Shown here: positions 45,955-57,577 of the stretch, one piece after another
Position numbering within the stretch: the stretch's first letter is position 1
Layout: every line of letters begins with the position of its first letter
DNA from: Vicia villosa
Taxonomy: Eukaryota; Streptophyta; Magnoliopsida; Fabales; Fabaceae
Reading direction: 5' to 3'
DNA: 64,000 nt
Assembly: GCF_029867415.1 (NCBI RefSeq)
Contig: NC_081186.1
Span: forward strand, 13,586,930-13,650,929
Notes under the pieces: generated by a model
What the model saw: only the letters and a program-made list of their open reading frames with translations
Databases searched by the model: none
What the model was told of the DNA's origin: nothing
Made by a program: the position numbers and the translations under genes

Positions 45955-48900
45955 TGTCGTCCTCGGTTTTTCTCGTGAGATACGAACTGACTCTTCTTTT
46001 ATTTTTGAGTTTTGAAAATCAGAGAGTCGCCACCGACTTTTATTTTATCCAATTAAGGAAAGGTTTATAAAAGAAACAGAAAAAGACCTTTAAGAGATTT
46101 TGGGTTCGGGGGTAGGTTATACAAAGGGAAGGTATTAGCACCCCTTTGTATCCATGGTTATCCATGGGCTCTTAATTGCTTAGTTCACTTGTTTGAATCA
46201 TTTGTCTTGCTTTGAAATGCTTGTATGTGGTTTTAAATACCTTTGTAAATTAACTTTGTAATGATCCTTGTGCAGATGTATACAAAGCGTTCTATCTTTC
46301 GAAAGATGTTTTGAAAAAGAGATCTTTAACTTCATAATGATCCTTGTTTAGATATATACAAAATGTTGTCTTTTTGAAAGTTTTGTTTTGGAAAAAACAG
46401 TGATATGTGAAATATTTGTTGTTTTGTTTGATTTGAGCAAGCAATTAGGAGATCTACCCTAAGTTTATAAGGTCCTTTCCTATTTTCTTTTAGAAAATTT
46501 TCTTTGACTGGATACAGAAAGAAATTATTTGAATTGCATTTGACAGTAGAATTGATTTTGGAAAGAGTAACAGAGGGATTACCCTAAGAGGTGCAAGTGT
46601 GATTGTGTTTTTATTTTCAGATATTTTTTGTCTTTGAAATTAGTGATCTAGCGCTTCAACTTTTATTCTTGTCATGCACGCAGTTTTATATGTACAGAAA
46701 TTAAAATGCGGGAATGTAAAATGCGAAAAATAAATCTACGCTATTACATCGATTGTGCGAGAAATGTAAACTACGCTATTTACATGAATTTGACAACCTA
46801 TACACTTATCTATGAATTAAAATTGCAATAAGATAAAAGGAAGTGTTTTTTTTTGGATTTTTTGATGGTTGATTTTAATTAAACTTAATGCATAATTAAT
46901 TTAATTAAAAAGTTAGGAATTAGAAATAAAATTTAAACCTAAAAAAACTTAAGTCTAAAATATGTTCAAGTTGTGTGTCAATTAATTTTAAAATAAAATT
47001 AATTTTTTTGGGATTTTTGAAATTGTTTAAGAGATTATTAAGCTAATTAACAATAATTATGCAAATAATTATACAAAAAATTTAAACTTAAAGAGAAAAA
47101 TATTCTAAATATGTACAAAATTAGTTTATAATATATAAACTTAATTTAATAAAAAGAAAATATTTTTTCTGATTTTTTGATAGGTTAGAAATAATTAAAA
47201 GATAAATATAAAAATATTATATAATTAATTAAACAAAATATTTTAATTATGAAGAAAAATAAAATATTTTTATGTCAAAAATTAATTAAGCATTTTATCA
47301 AATTAATGGTAAAAAGAAAATATTTTTTTTGTGTTTTGTGATTGGTTGATTTTAAATTAAATGCAAAAATTAAAATTATTTAATTTTAATTAAACAAGGG
47401 GGTGTATTTTGCAGTTTGAAGATGAAATGATTTTAGTTCACAATTGCATATGGGCCAGAAACGAGGGGTGTGAATAACAAATACACGCAGGCCCAGTCTG
47501 ATTCGAATGAATTTTTTTTTTTTGAGTTTAAGTGAGTGGGGCCCAGATTTTAAATCATAGCCAATCACGTTATTTCATTTTGCCACACATACTGTCAACG
47601 CTTTGACGGGCAAATGAGAGGAAAGGAAGACGCCACGCAAGCTAGTCAGCCACCCTTGGACTTGCTGACCACCGGAACAGTAATTCCGGTCTTCTTCTCC
47701 GGCTAGGGCATACTCTTACCTGCGAAAATAGGTCAAATAAATACCAAAGAAGGACCCTACCCCCCTAAATCGAGGTCTGGGAATCCATTGGTGGTGTTAG
47801 TTTGTCTTGAAACGGCCTGGTTCAGGAGATTCGAAGAAGAATGTAAACACACGGTTAACAATGCCAACCAATGTTCTGGACATTAGAGCTCTCATGCTAG
47901 GGTTCAAACCTGACCTAATGATCATTATAAACTCAACCATAACCATTAGACATGATAACAACACATAAATGAAGAGTTTGAATTCAATGAAAATTTACCA
48001 AACCGGAGAGTGATGGAACTCGAGTTTCAGGTCCTTATGAACTTGGCTATTGATCCAAACTTACCCAAACAAGTCCCAAGAGATGATTTATGGACTTAGT
48101 TTGCTTTGAAACTAGCTGCAAAATCAAACACGAAATTTAAAGTTTTTTTTGTAATTTTCTTAGTTTTGTGAAGTTTGTGAGCTATTCTCTTGATGGATCT
48201 TTGTGTGTGTGTTCCTACTGAAGTATACTAAGTAATATATAAGCAATAGAGTGCTGCAAACTTAAGCTAAGAAGCTTTGAGTGCTTTTGAACTTTTGGTT
48301 TTTAATATTAAAAAGTTTTAATTTCTTGGCCATGGCTTGACTTTCTTCATCCCTCTTGCTCTAGGCCTGCCATGTACTTCTATGCTGCAGAGTTTGGATC
48401 AATTTTGATGGCTCATGCTAAGGAAAAAAGCCTTGAATCATTATCTTGCACCATTTCTCTTTTAATTTAACTTTAAATGGAATAAAATTAAATTAAAAAG
48501 AAATAAAATGCCATGGGCCTCAAGTTGGTCGTGGGAGTCCTTTAATATCATTAGAAACGTGTTTGGATCATGAATACTTGGCCTCTTTTGGAAAAAAAAA
48601 AACATTTTTGATCAATGTTGGTTTCATGCATTTTCCCAAAAAAATAGCCAACTTCAACAAGGCATATCTCCCTCAATTTTGATCATATGAAGGAGTTCTT
48701 GTACTTTTTAGAAACCTCAAGATGTCCTCTACAAGCTACTATGGAAACTATTTTGCATTTGGAGAAGTTATCTTGATGTTATGGCCTTTGACAAAAAACC
48801 ACTTTTTGTTGATTTTGAAAATGACCTGTAATGTCTGAGCTCATATTTTCAAATGGTGAATCCAATGACCATGGGATCAATTGCATTTGAAAGATAATTG

Positions 48901-50682
48901 AATACCCTTCAAAACAAGCTTTGGTTGGAATTTTTTGAATGAACGAGGAGAGAGTTATGGCCGGTCAAAGTTCAGTTGACTTTTTAGGAGAAAACCCTAA
49001 TTTTGAAACTTAGGGTTTTGTTGATTTCTGATCTTTTCTTGATGAATTATGAACAACCATTGATCAAATGATGAATCTTTTGACAAAATATGGATGTTGA
49101 CAAAAAATTTCATTTTGACTGTCTGTTGACTTTTCAGTCAAACTGGTCGTCTGTTGACTGTTTGAGCTGCTGACTCTGCGTCTTAGTGAATCGAAGTTTG
49201 AAAATTTGTCTGGTGGTACTTTGAGACATATGGAGGTCCATGAAATCCATTTGAGGTCTCAAAAAAATTGTTCTCCTAAAAAAACAAAAACCCTAGTTAG
49301 GGACTGTTTGTGTAGGAGACAGTTAAGCGTACCTGATTTTTGTGCAGTGTTGAGTCTCTGCTGATCATGTGATTATCAGAAGACTTCTAGAACAAAAATC
49401 TTGGAATTTTCAAATGCAAAAGATTGACTTGATTGATGGTACAAAACAAGGAGAATCGTGTTGTCAGCGGGTTTGACTGTTAACTGGCTGTCCGGGCATT
49501 AACGTAACAGTTAAAGTGAAAACTTAACAGTTAAAGTTAATTTTTCTTTTTGTTTTTTTGTTGTGTTAATGGTGAAAATTTATTTACATGAGTTGTTAGA
49601 AAAACACAAACATAATAAATAAATAAAATATACCGTACACGAACGAAATTATCGATAATAATCTTGAAAAATATTTAATGCACAGAAAAATAAATATTTA
49701 ACTAGCAATAAACACACATAATATTATCTTGATAATTAAACGACATTACGACAGATAGTACGACATTTAATACTGACAGTACAAATATTACATAATATAA
49801 TGAACAGTACGACAAATATAATGAACGGTACATTATTTGAAAGCGAAAGATACGACAAACTTTAAAAATGACGATTAAAAACCCATGCTATAAATAACAA
49901 CATATAGATGAACGGTAGTGTAAGCAACCCAGGTCCGCATTTTCAGGACTATGCAGACAGAAAAAGGACATGATCACCACCAAAACAGTGATGATCATAA
50001 GAAAAAACGTATCCATCCACTTTGTCATTTTTGTCGGGGAAGAAAAGAAAATAATTATGAGGTAGAAGTTTGAGAAATGAGTTGAAATTTGATGTGAGAA
50101 TTTATGAAAAAATGAGAGGTATTTATAGAGTGAAAAGAAGGATAGAGACGTTGGGGAATGAAGTGATACCGTACAAAAAAGGAAAATTTGAGTGGTAGTA
50201 GGATTTGAAAGAAAGTGTATGGTAGGGTTTGAAAAGAGAGATGTATGGAATAAAGTTAGGATTTGATTTGAAAGAAAGAGATTTGAAAAGAAAGGAAGAG
50301 ATTTTGAAAATCATAATATAGTACAAAAATTAGTGAGAAACAAAAACTAATAATAATTTAATTGTTACCAGTACAGTCTGAATCCCCGGACTCTGCGCCT
50401 GCAAAAATTTACTTCGGTACCAATTGCGTCAGTATTATTTATCTGCAAATAAATCTCAAATAAACAGCGTGTGTGAAGTGATAAACAGTACTTGGCGTCT
50501 GTGTAAGAATAAATTCAACAGCGAACCAAAATACCGTATAAGAAATATTCTAAAAACCGAGTATTCATAAAATCAGGATATTTATGAAATAAAATCCAAG
50601 ATTATATGAAACTCCCAATTTTTAGACAGAAGTCTGTTGCCTTCTTCTTGAAAAAGATGCGGGCAAATTTTGGGGTATAACA
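45955..50682 (-). mobile_element. 5' LTR of the Ogre-like element
   Basis: 4728 bp, paired with 11043-15802. TATA box at 50120-50127. Its copy of the small hydrophobic ORF (ATG at 50028) is frameshifted by one lost T near 49940. Primer-site-like word at 46021-46032. Confidence 0.95.
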
Positions 50683-50687
50683 CCTGG
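50683..50687. repeat. Target site duplication CCTGG (right)
   Basis: CCTGG right after GGTATAACA; pairs with 11038-11042. Confidence 0.93.
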
Positions 50688-53568
50688 ACCTAAGAAACCT
50701 GCTATATAACTTAAAACATTACCTACCGACCTTAGGTATGAATTCCTAGACGAAGAACTTAACCAACCAGTCATAGTTAACGCCGATTTAGGACAAGCCG
50801 AGACTGAAAAACTACTCATTGTCCTAAGAAAATACCCAACCGCTCTAGGATATAACATATCAGATCTGAAAGGAATAAGTCCTTCCCTCTGTATGCATCG
50901 CATTATGCTCGAAGAAGATTGCAAAATCTCTAGGGAGCATCAAAGACGAATAAACCCCATTATGAGCGATGTGGTTAAAAAGGAAATTCAAAAACTGTTA
51001 GAAGCCGGAATCATATATCCAATATCCGATAGTAAATGGGTTAGTCCTGTTCATGTCGTACCGAAGAAAGGAGGAGTTACTGTAATCACTAACGCAAAAG
51101 GCGAATCTGTAGCACAACGTACCCAAACTGGATGGAGAATGTGCATTGACTATAGGAAGTTGAACAAAGCTACTCGCAAGGATCACTTCCCTTTACCATT
51201 CATAGATCAAATGCTCGAACGCCTAGCTAAACACTCACATTTCTGTTATCTGGATGGATACTCCGAATTTTTCCAAATTCCTATTCACCCTGACGACCAA
51301 GAAAAGACCACGTTTACATGTCCTTATGGTACGTTCGCTTATAGACGGATGCCTTTCGGACTTTGCAATGCACCCGCAACCTTCCAGAGATGCATGATGG
51401 CAATATTTGCCGATTTCCTGGATGGAATAATGGAGGTCTTTATGGACGACTTCTCTGTCTGTGGAGGAAGTTTTGAAACATGCTTAGAAAACCTTGAATT
51501 GGCACTCAAACAATGTGTAAGTGTTAACCTAGTACTTAATTGGGAAAAATGCCATTTCATGGTTCGACAAGGAATCGTACTTGGACACATCGTATCCGAT
51601 AGAGGGATCGAAGTAGATAAAGCAAAAATCGAAATCATCGAAAACCTTCAACCTCCCAAAACAGTTAGAGAAATAAGAAGTTTTCTAGGACACGCCGGTT
51701 TTTACCGACGTTTTATTAAGGATTTCTCTAAAATAACCAAGCCCTTAACTGAATTACTGATGAAAGATGCTGAATTCATCTTTGACGATAAATGCGCTGA
51801 AGCATTCCGAACACTTAAACAAGCATTAATCTCTGCGTCGATTATGCAACCTCCTGACTGGAGTGAACCTTTCAAAATAATGTGCGACGCAAGCGATTAT
51901 GCTGTAGGAGCTGTCCTAGGGCAAAGAAAAGATAAGAAACTACATGTCATATACTATGCGAGTAGAACCCTAGACGAAGCTCAAATGAACTACGCCACAA
52001 CAGAAAAGGAACTATTAGCTGTCGTATTCGCGTTGGATAAGTTCCGCTCCTACTTGGTAGGAGCCAAAATAATTATATACACTGACCACGCCGCTATTAG
52101 GTACCTTTTAACCAAGAAAGACGCCAAGCCTAGATTGTTAAGATGGATCCTTTTATTACAAGAATTCGACTTAGAAATTAAAGATAAAAAGGGAACTGAA
52201 AATGTCGTAGCAGATCATCTCTCTCGACTCGAAAATCTGAAACTCGAACAAGTACCAATCGATGATGATTTCCCTTACGAAAGACTCATCGCTCAGTTGG
52301 AAACTAACGAAATAGAACCATACCATCCAACCATTGAATCCAACAACTTCGTAGAAGTAGCTTTAGCCCGCTCTGCCACACCTTGGTATGCGGACTTCGT
52401 AAATTACCTTGCTGCTGGTGTACTTCCCCCTGATCTAAGCTACCAACAGAAGAAGAAACTCTTCCATGACCTCAAACACTACTATTGGGACGACCCCCTC
52501 CTTTTCAAAAGAGGCCCCGATGGAATCTTTAGACGTTGTGTACCCGAGGAAGAAATAGGAAGCATAATAACACATTGTCATTCAGCCCCATGTGGAGGAC
52601 ACCATAGCACATCTAGAACCTGCGCCAAAATCCTCCAATCTGGACTCTTTTGGCCCAACCTATGTAAAGACGTTTACTTTGCCGTATTAAATTGTGATAG
52701 ATGCCAACAAACCGGAAATATCTCGAGACGTGATGAAATGCCTCAAAAAGGCATCCTAGAAGTAGAAATATTTGACATCTGGGGAATAGACTTTATGGGT
52801 CCGTTTCCAGCATCATTCGGAAATAAATATATACTCGTAGCTGTCGATTACGTTTCGAAGTGGATAGAAGCTATCGCTTCTCCTACAAACGACACACGAG
52901 TAGTGATCAAACTCTTCAAAAACGTTATCTTTCCTAGGTTTGGTGTACCAAGACTGGTAATTAGCGATGGTGGGTCTCATTTCATTTCAAAAATCCTTGA
53001 AAAACTCCTTCGAAATTATGGAGTAAATCATCGAATAGCTAAACCATACCATCCACAAACAAGCAGACAAGTAAAAGTATCTAACCGAGAAATAAAGCAA
53101 ATATTGGAGAAAACTGTTGCTATATCTAGAAAGGATTGGTCATCCAAGTTAAATGAAGCTTTATGGGCTTATAGAACAGCTTTCAAAACTCCAATAGGAA
53201 CCACCCCATTCAAACTCGTTTATGGAAAATCATGCCACCTTCCGGTAGAATTAGAACATAAAGCCTATTGGGCCATTAAGAATTTAAATTTAAATTACAC
53301 TACTGCTGGTGAAAAACGACTTCTAGACATAAACGAATTAGACGAACTTAGATAAGACGCTTACGAAAACGCCAAAATCTATAAAGAAAGAACGAAAAAA
53401 TGGCACGACAAGCGTACATTTCCGAGCGGAGCGATAGAAATCAAAGGAGAAACCGTCAAACCTTTTGTCGTAAATGGGCAACGTCTTAAGTATTACCATC
53501 ATCTCGAACACGATGAAAACATTCAGATTTTTAAACTCGACGAGCTGCCCGCTCATTCAGAAAAATGA
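50688..53568 (+). pseudogene. Athila-like RT-RNase H-integrase, broken
   Basis: Continues the polyprotein begun at 8545. Counting residues from 50893: reverse transcriptase with [20 protein letters not shown] (81-100), [14 protein letters not shown] (153-166) and the active-site FMDD (183-186), the Athila form of YxDD; RNase H from about 320 ([21 protein letters not shown]); integrase zinc finger ([16 protein letters not shown]); catalytic core D633 (WGIDFMG), D692 (ISDGG) and position 728. The last should be Glu exactly 35 residues after D692 but is Lys (AAA at 53074-53076), with a nearby G-to-R change. Stops: TAA at 50707-50709 and 53353-53355; the frame otherwise runs to TGA 53566. Most of pol (820 codons) is open, yet integrase would be dead. 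Confidence 0.93.
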
Positions 53569-53925
53569 TCTTTATTTAAATCGTCGAGCTTACGACATAA
53601 AACAAAGCGCTTGGTGGGAGACAACCCACAAATTTTTATTTTTATTTTTATTTAAAATATTCTATTCTATTTTTGAATTATTTTAATTTCCTATTTTTTG
53701 TTTTTATGTTTTTTTTTCTATATCTTATAATAATTACTATAATTATAACCGCTATTTTTAAATCGTAAAAATCTCTCCTTTTTATAATTATAATTATTAT
53801 TATAATTTGTTACACCTTTAATTTTAATTTTCTCTTTATTTTTCCTTTTAAACAACACTAGCCTAGTTATAACGTAATTTTCATATTTTTCAACTTATAT
53901 GCTTACTTAACTACTAACTCATAAG
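53569..53925 (+). other. Spacer between pol and the first ORF-1 gene
   Basis: AT-rich, with TTTTTATTTTTATTT tracts. It contains GCTTGGTGGGAGACAACCCAC near 53610. No gene. Confidence 0.55.
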
Positions 53926-55414
53926 ATGCAAGAAGTTGACAATATGGAAGTTGTATTCCGTGGTAGAGGGCAAGAAGCGAGATATGCTAAGCTAGCTGAG
54001 AGACAAATGGATTTGACTCGCTATCCTCACCACCCGACTATGGAAAGGTTAGGTATCGCAGAAAGTGTCATGCACTTGCTGAACCAAATCGGTTGGACCG
54101 GTTCTCACCTGTTCCGCAAGTTTAGTACCTACCGAAAGCTCACTCTGGAATTCCTGAGCTCTTTGACTTACCTGCCTAATTGTGGACAAGGATTGAGGAA
54201 AGGAGTTATCTTCTTTCGACTCTTTGGATTAGAATATCAGTTTTGTATCCGTGATTTTGCTGAAATGTTGGAAATCCCTCATGGATCGGATGCATACACC
54301 ACAGTCCCTGAAGAAAGTCTTGCCTACTGGGAGTTGGAAAGATTTTGGGGTAAGATTACTGGTAACGATAACCCTGAAGAGCATGACTTTCAATCCAATT
54401 CATAACCCTGCTTTCAGATACCTGCATAAGATCATCGCTCACTACATCTTCGGTAAACCCGAAAATGTTACTGAAGTTTCTAGAGAAGAGTTATTCATCA
54501 TGTTCTGCACCTCTCAGAATCGTCCGGTCAATGCTATCGCATTTATGCTAGCAAACTTCGAGCGCATCACGCGAGACGAAGTTCCACCAATTCTGATCGG
54601 CGGATTCGTTACTTTGATTGCAAATGCTATAGGTCTGAGACAACCACTGCTTAGATTGACACCTCTCGGTTCCTACAACTCTATGAACATTCGTTTTTGC
54701 TTTAATCGAGGTATCATTGGTAACCTTGGACATGATCAGTTTGATTTACTCATTGATAATAAAGTACTAGATCAGTTCACCTTACCGAATCCAAGGACGG
54801 GTGTGCACAACCCTGCTAACTAGCTTTACTATGATCAAATCCCTGAAAGAGAGTCATCTCCAGAAACACCACAAGCTTATGAACATTTAGATGATGACAT
54901 GTATGTAGCAGAACAAGACTCTGAACCTGACACTCCTCCTGGATACTATGAATATGGACATATACCCGAAGATGATCTTGAACCTGAATATGAACCTATG
55001 CCTGAAGATGATCATGTGCCTGAATATGAGCCTCTACCTGAAGACGAACCCATTCCTGAATATGAGCCTCTACCTGAAGATGAACCCATTCCTGAGTATG
55101 AGCCTGAGACTCCTACTGGTTCACAAGAAATTCAATCTGAAGACATGACTGACATCGAGCCTGAACAACAACAACCTGCTGCATCCGCTGAATCAGTGGC
55201 CCCAAGAAATGCTCCTCTGAGGATCGATCATGCTCCTAATCAGAACACGCATGGGCAAGCCATCGATGCACTGCAACACGAAGTCCAACATATGCGCAAC
55301 GAGTTACACACTCTGCAAATGCACTTCTTCAATTTCATCGACACCGTCAATGCTCAATTCAACGAAGTTTTCAAACACATTTATTCTAATGTGCACAACA
55401 ACAGACGTGGCTAG
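53926..55414 (+). pseudogene. ORF-1 family gene, first copy, broken
   Basis: Protein of the ATHILA ORF-1 family, carried after integrase in the place where retroviruses have env; its role is not known. It opens at ATG 53926 (MQEVDNMEVVFRGRG). Body motifs FRLFGLEYQFCIRDFAEMLE, NPAFRYLHKIIAHYIFGK and LFIMFCTSQNRPVNAIAFML match in order those of the second copy at 56216. A +1 frameshift near 54385-54400 and an in-frame TAG at 54821-54823 break it. Beyond lies a tail unlike the second copy: four 12-residue acidic repeats (PEDEPIPEYEPL type, 54965-55108), then a coiled-coil-like end (DALQHEVQHMRNELHTLQMH). No membrane segment or signal peptide is evident, so I would not call it an envelope protein. 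Confidence 0.8.
54965..55108 (+). repeat. Four 36-bp repeats coding acidic 12-mers
   Basis: CCTGAAGAYGAACCCATTCC-type units in register with codons, giving PEDDLEPEYEPM, PEDDHVPEYEPL, PEDEPIPEYEPL, PEDEPIPEYEPE. Units 3 and 4 are almost identical. Confidence 0.88.
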
Positions 55415-55738
55415 ATGTTAACTTTTAGATTATTAGATTTTATTTCTAGTTTTAGCAATTTCCAATTCCTAGTTTAGAATTTAATTTTCTGCATTTTTAC
55501 ATTCTGTTTCTATCAGCACTCAGTACCAATTTTAATCTGAAATGCATTATTTATATTCATTTACTGCTACTGTGTTACACGGCGCTGCTATTAACTGCTA
55601 TATATTTCTGAACGCATATAATATATTCAGCTTGGTTACCATTATTTTTGCTGTTTATAGTATTAAAATATGACACTGTTCTGAACTGTTTATTACACTC
55701 TTTTGTACCTGTCAGAACCTGTCCAAACCAGTACATGC

Positions 55739-55850
55739 GTGGACGCACGTCTCCACCTCTGTGGGACCACCCATCTGCATGTTACGGACAGGAGACGCAC
55801 GTCTCCATATCCTGTCCCCCAGCAGACTGCCTGCCTGAGACGCGCGTCTC
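55739..55850. promoter_or_regulatory. Three LTR-like ACGT palindromes upstream of the second ORF-1 gene
   Basis: GTGGACGCACGTCTCCAC (55739-55756), GGAGACGCACGTCTCC (55791-55806; same 16-mer as in the LTRs) and GAGACGCGCGTCTC (55837-55850; perfect palindrome). They lie about 270-390 bases upstream of a TATA box. The surrounding sequence is not an LTR copy, only the words are shared. Confidence 0.6.
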
Positions 55851-56119
55851 CCAAGGGCAGCAGCTGCTCTGTTTCGTTGACCATGCAGAGGCATCAATTC
55901 TCCCTCTAAGAATTTTGAATTTTGAATTTCAAAATTCATCATTCAATATTCTTCCTTCTCCCCATAATTCCTTCCATTTAAACACCATAAACCACATTCA
56001 TCCTCCATCACCACCTCTTTAACTCTACATCATTTCCCATTTCTCCATTCCATTCAAAATTCAAACACCACCATAAATCTTTATCAATTCTATATTTACT
56101 CCACCATTTTCAAACCTCA

Positions 56120-56127
56120 CTATAAAA
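56120..56127 (+). promoter_or_regulatory. Possible TATA box for the second ORF-1 gene
   Basis: CTATAAAA in CAAACCTCACTATAAAACCACACC, 95 bases before the ATG, followed by an ATG-free pyrimidine-rich leader. It suggests a promoter separate from the LTR. Confidence 0.5.
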
Positions 56128-56215
56128 CCACACCACCACCACTCTTTTTCCTCACAACCTCCAAACCATTTTTCTATTCTTCTATTTCTCCACACTATCT
56201 CCTTCCAAACACACG

Positions 56216-57577
56216 ATGCCTCCGCGTTCAATCATCCGAAGTGTACGCCCTGAGAGACCTCCTCCCAACCTTGAACACATTATCTTTCGAGAGGAAGACG
56301 ACAATGCTCAAAGAACCAAATACCTTGCTTTCTATGAACGTTCGGTTGTCCCCATGAAATTCGTGAACATCGAATGTCTAGAAACTCTGGGTCTAATAGA
56401 TGGTATCACCCGTTTGCTCACAAAATCTAGCCTACACCATCTCTGTACCGAACCCGTACCCACTTATGAGCCGCTCGTCTTAGAGTTCTTAAGCTTTTTC
56501 CACTACGACACCCCTTCTGATCAACCACTTTTAACCGGTAACATCCAATTTCGGATGTTTAACCGTGAATTTATTTTGGATCAAGAAGCAGTTGCTACGT
56601 ATTTGCATTTTAACAATGCACCAAATGCTCACCGCACAATCTTTCAAGAACTGAATGGCCGACCTTGGGAGAAACTCGCTTTCGAATTTTGGTTTAATCT
56701 GACTGGCGAAATTCCTACCGGTTGGAGGACCCTTCATGCTTCTCATATTCAAAATCCCGCTATACGTTATTTTCAACGTGTTTTGGGTCACCCTATTTTT
56801 GCAAGATTCAACAACCACAAGGTAAACCAAAATGAGTTATTTTTCTTATACTGTGCGCTAAATAATATCCGTTTCAATGCCGCACCATTTATGCTCCAAC
56901 ATATCCAAGGCTGCATCAACGCCCCTGCTACAAACCCCTTCCTATTTGGCAGCATTATTACCACTTTGGCATGTGCCTTAGGTCTCGTTGACGACCTCAT
57001 CTCCCTTTCTCATCTTATGATGCCTGCTCATTCCCTCGATCTCACTTACTGCCGTGACTCTCACTTGGTTTCACCCCGTCATGATGGCCGCTACACTCTG
57101 GTCATCAACAAAGTTCTAATTCCAAATGTCATCCTGCCATGCCCCGAGCAAATCAACATCCGTTATATTCAGCGTTGGAGGCTTGTTAATGAAAATCCTC
57201 AAGAAAACCAACCTGAACATCATAATGAGCCAGTGGATGCAATGGAACAAGAGTTCAACCAAGCACAAGCTGATTTCAACCAACCTCCTCAAAACAATCC
57301 TCCGCCTATTACTCTCGATGCCATGTATGCTGCAATTCAACGCCAAGACCAAATTTTTCAAGCTATGCAGACAAATCAAAACGAAACACTAAGGCTAATT
57401 CGAGAAATGCAACAAGAGCACTGTGACCACGCTGTCAGGACCGAAGACCACTACACAGAAATTGCTACACAATTGAACGATCTCAACGTTGGTGCACATG
57501 GCTCTCCTACTGATAGACGTCGACGTGTTCGTACAAGAGGCACAAGCAGTTCCCGAAACCGCAACAATGAGGAGTAG
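56216..57577 (+). CDS. ORF-1 family protein, second copy, intact
   Basis: A 453-residue uninterrupted frame, the only long intact gene in the window. Residues about 1-320 form the ATHILA ORF-1 family body (FVNIECLETLGLIDGITRLL, RMFNREFILDQEAVATYLHF, NPAIRYFQRVLGHPIFARF, LFFLYCALNNIRFNAAPFML). The first copy at 53926 has the same motifs in order, so they are tandem paralogues. The C-terminal ~120 residues are Gln/Asn-rich with a coiled-coil-like helix (MYAAIQRQDQIFQAMQTNQN) and a basic tail (DRRRRVRTRGTSSSRNRNNE) that could bind nucleic acid or act in nuclear import (inference). It has its own TATA-bearing upstream region. Intactness beside stop-ridden pol may be chance, given ~1.7% LTR divergence. 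No known enzymatic motif. Confidence 0.85.
   Translation: MPPRSIIRSVRPERPPPNLEHIIFREEDDNAQRTKYLAFYERSVVPMKFVNIECLETLGLIDGITRLLTKSSLHHLCTEPVPTYEPLVLEFLSFFHYDTPSDQPLLTGNIQFRMFNREFILDQEAVATYLHFNNAPNAHRTIFQELNGRPWEKLAFEFWFNLTGEIPTGWRTLHASHIQNPAIRYFQRVLGHPIFARFNNHKVNQNELFFLYCALNNIRFNAAPFMLQHIQGCINAPATNPFLFGSIITTLACALGLVDDLISLSHLMMPAHSLDLTYCRDSHLVSPRHDGRYTLVINKVLIPNVILPCPEQINIRYIQRWRLVNENPQENQPEHHNEPVDAMEQEFNQAQADFNQPPQNNPPPITLDAMYAAIQRQDQIFQAMQTNQNETLRLIREMQQEHCDHAVRTEDHYTEIATQLNDLNVGAHGSPTDRRRRVRTRGTSSSRNRNNEE

Larger units (their letters stand above)
11043..50682 (-). mobile_element. Ogre-like (Tat lineage) LTR retrotransposon, carrying two insertions
   Basis: Minus-strand element. The right LTR (45955-50682) is its 5' LTR and the left (11043-15802) its 3' LTR. 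Order in its own sense: tRNA-Arg-type primer site, ORF1, gag, protease, repeat-bearing linker, intron, RT, RNase H, integrase, long 3' untranslated region with tandem repeats, polypurine tract. Net length without the nested element at 16159-32743 and the solo LTR at 39260-41317 is about 21.0 kb, which fits Ogre. ORF1 upstream of gag and the protease-RT intron are the family hallmarks. All reading frames are damaged. Confidence 0.93.
55415..56215 (+). other. Intergenic region between the two ORF-1 genes, with LTR-type palindromes
   Basis: About 800 bases without a gene. The upstream half is AT-rich. At 55739-55850 it holds three ACGT palindromes like those of the LTR. Downstream it becomes a C/A/T-rich leader with CACCACCAC and TCTTC tracts and a TATA box at 56121. 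Confidence 0.65.

Noticed and set aside
54251..55414. Envelope (env) gene after integrase
   Set aside because: The position is env-like, but no signal peptide or membrane segment is evident and the body matches the ORF-1 family instead.
55648..56022. 124-codon frame between the two ORF-1 genes
   Set aside because: No domain, overlaps palindromes and the presumed promoter, and has competing frames on both strands.
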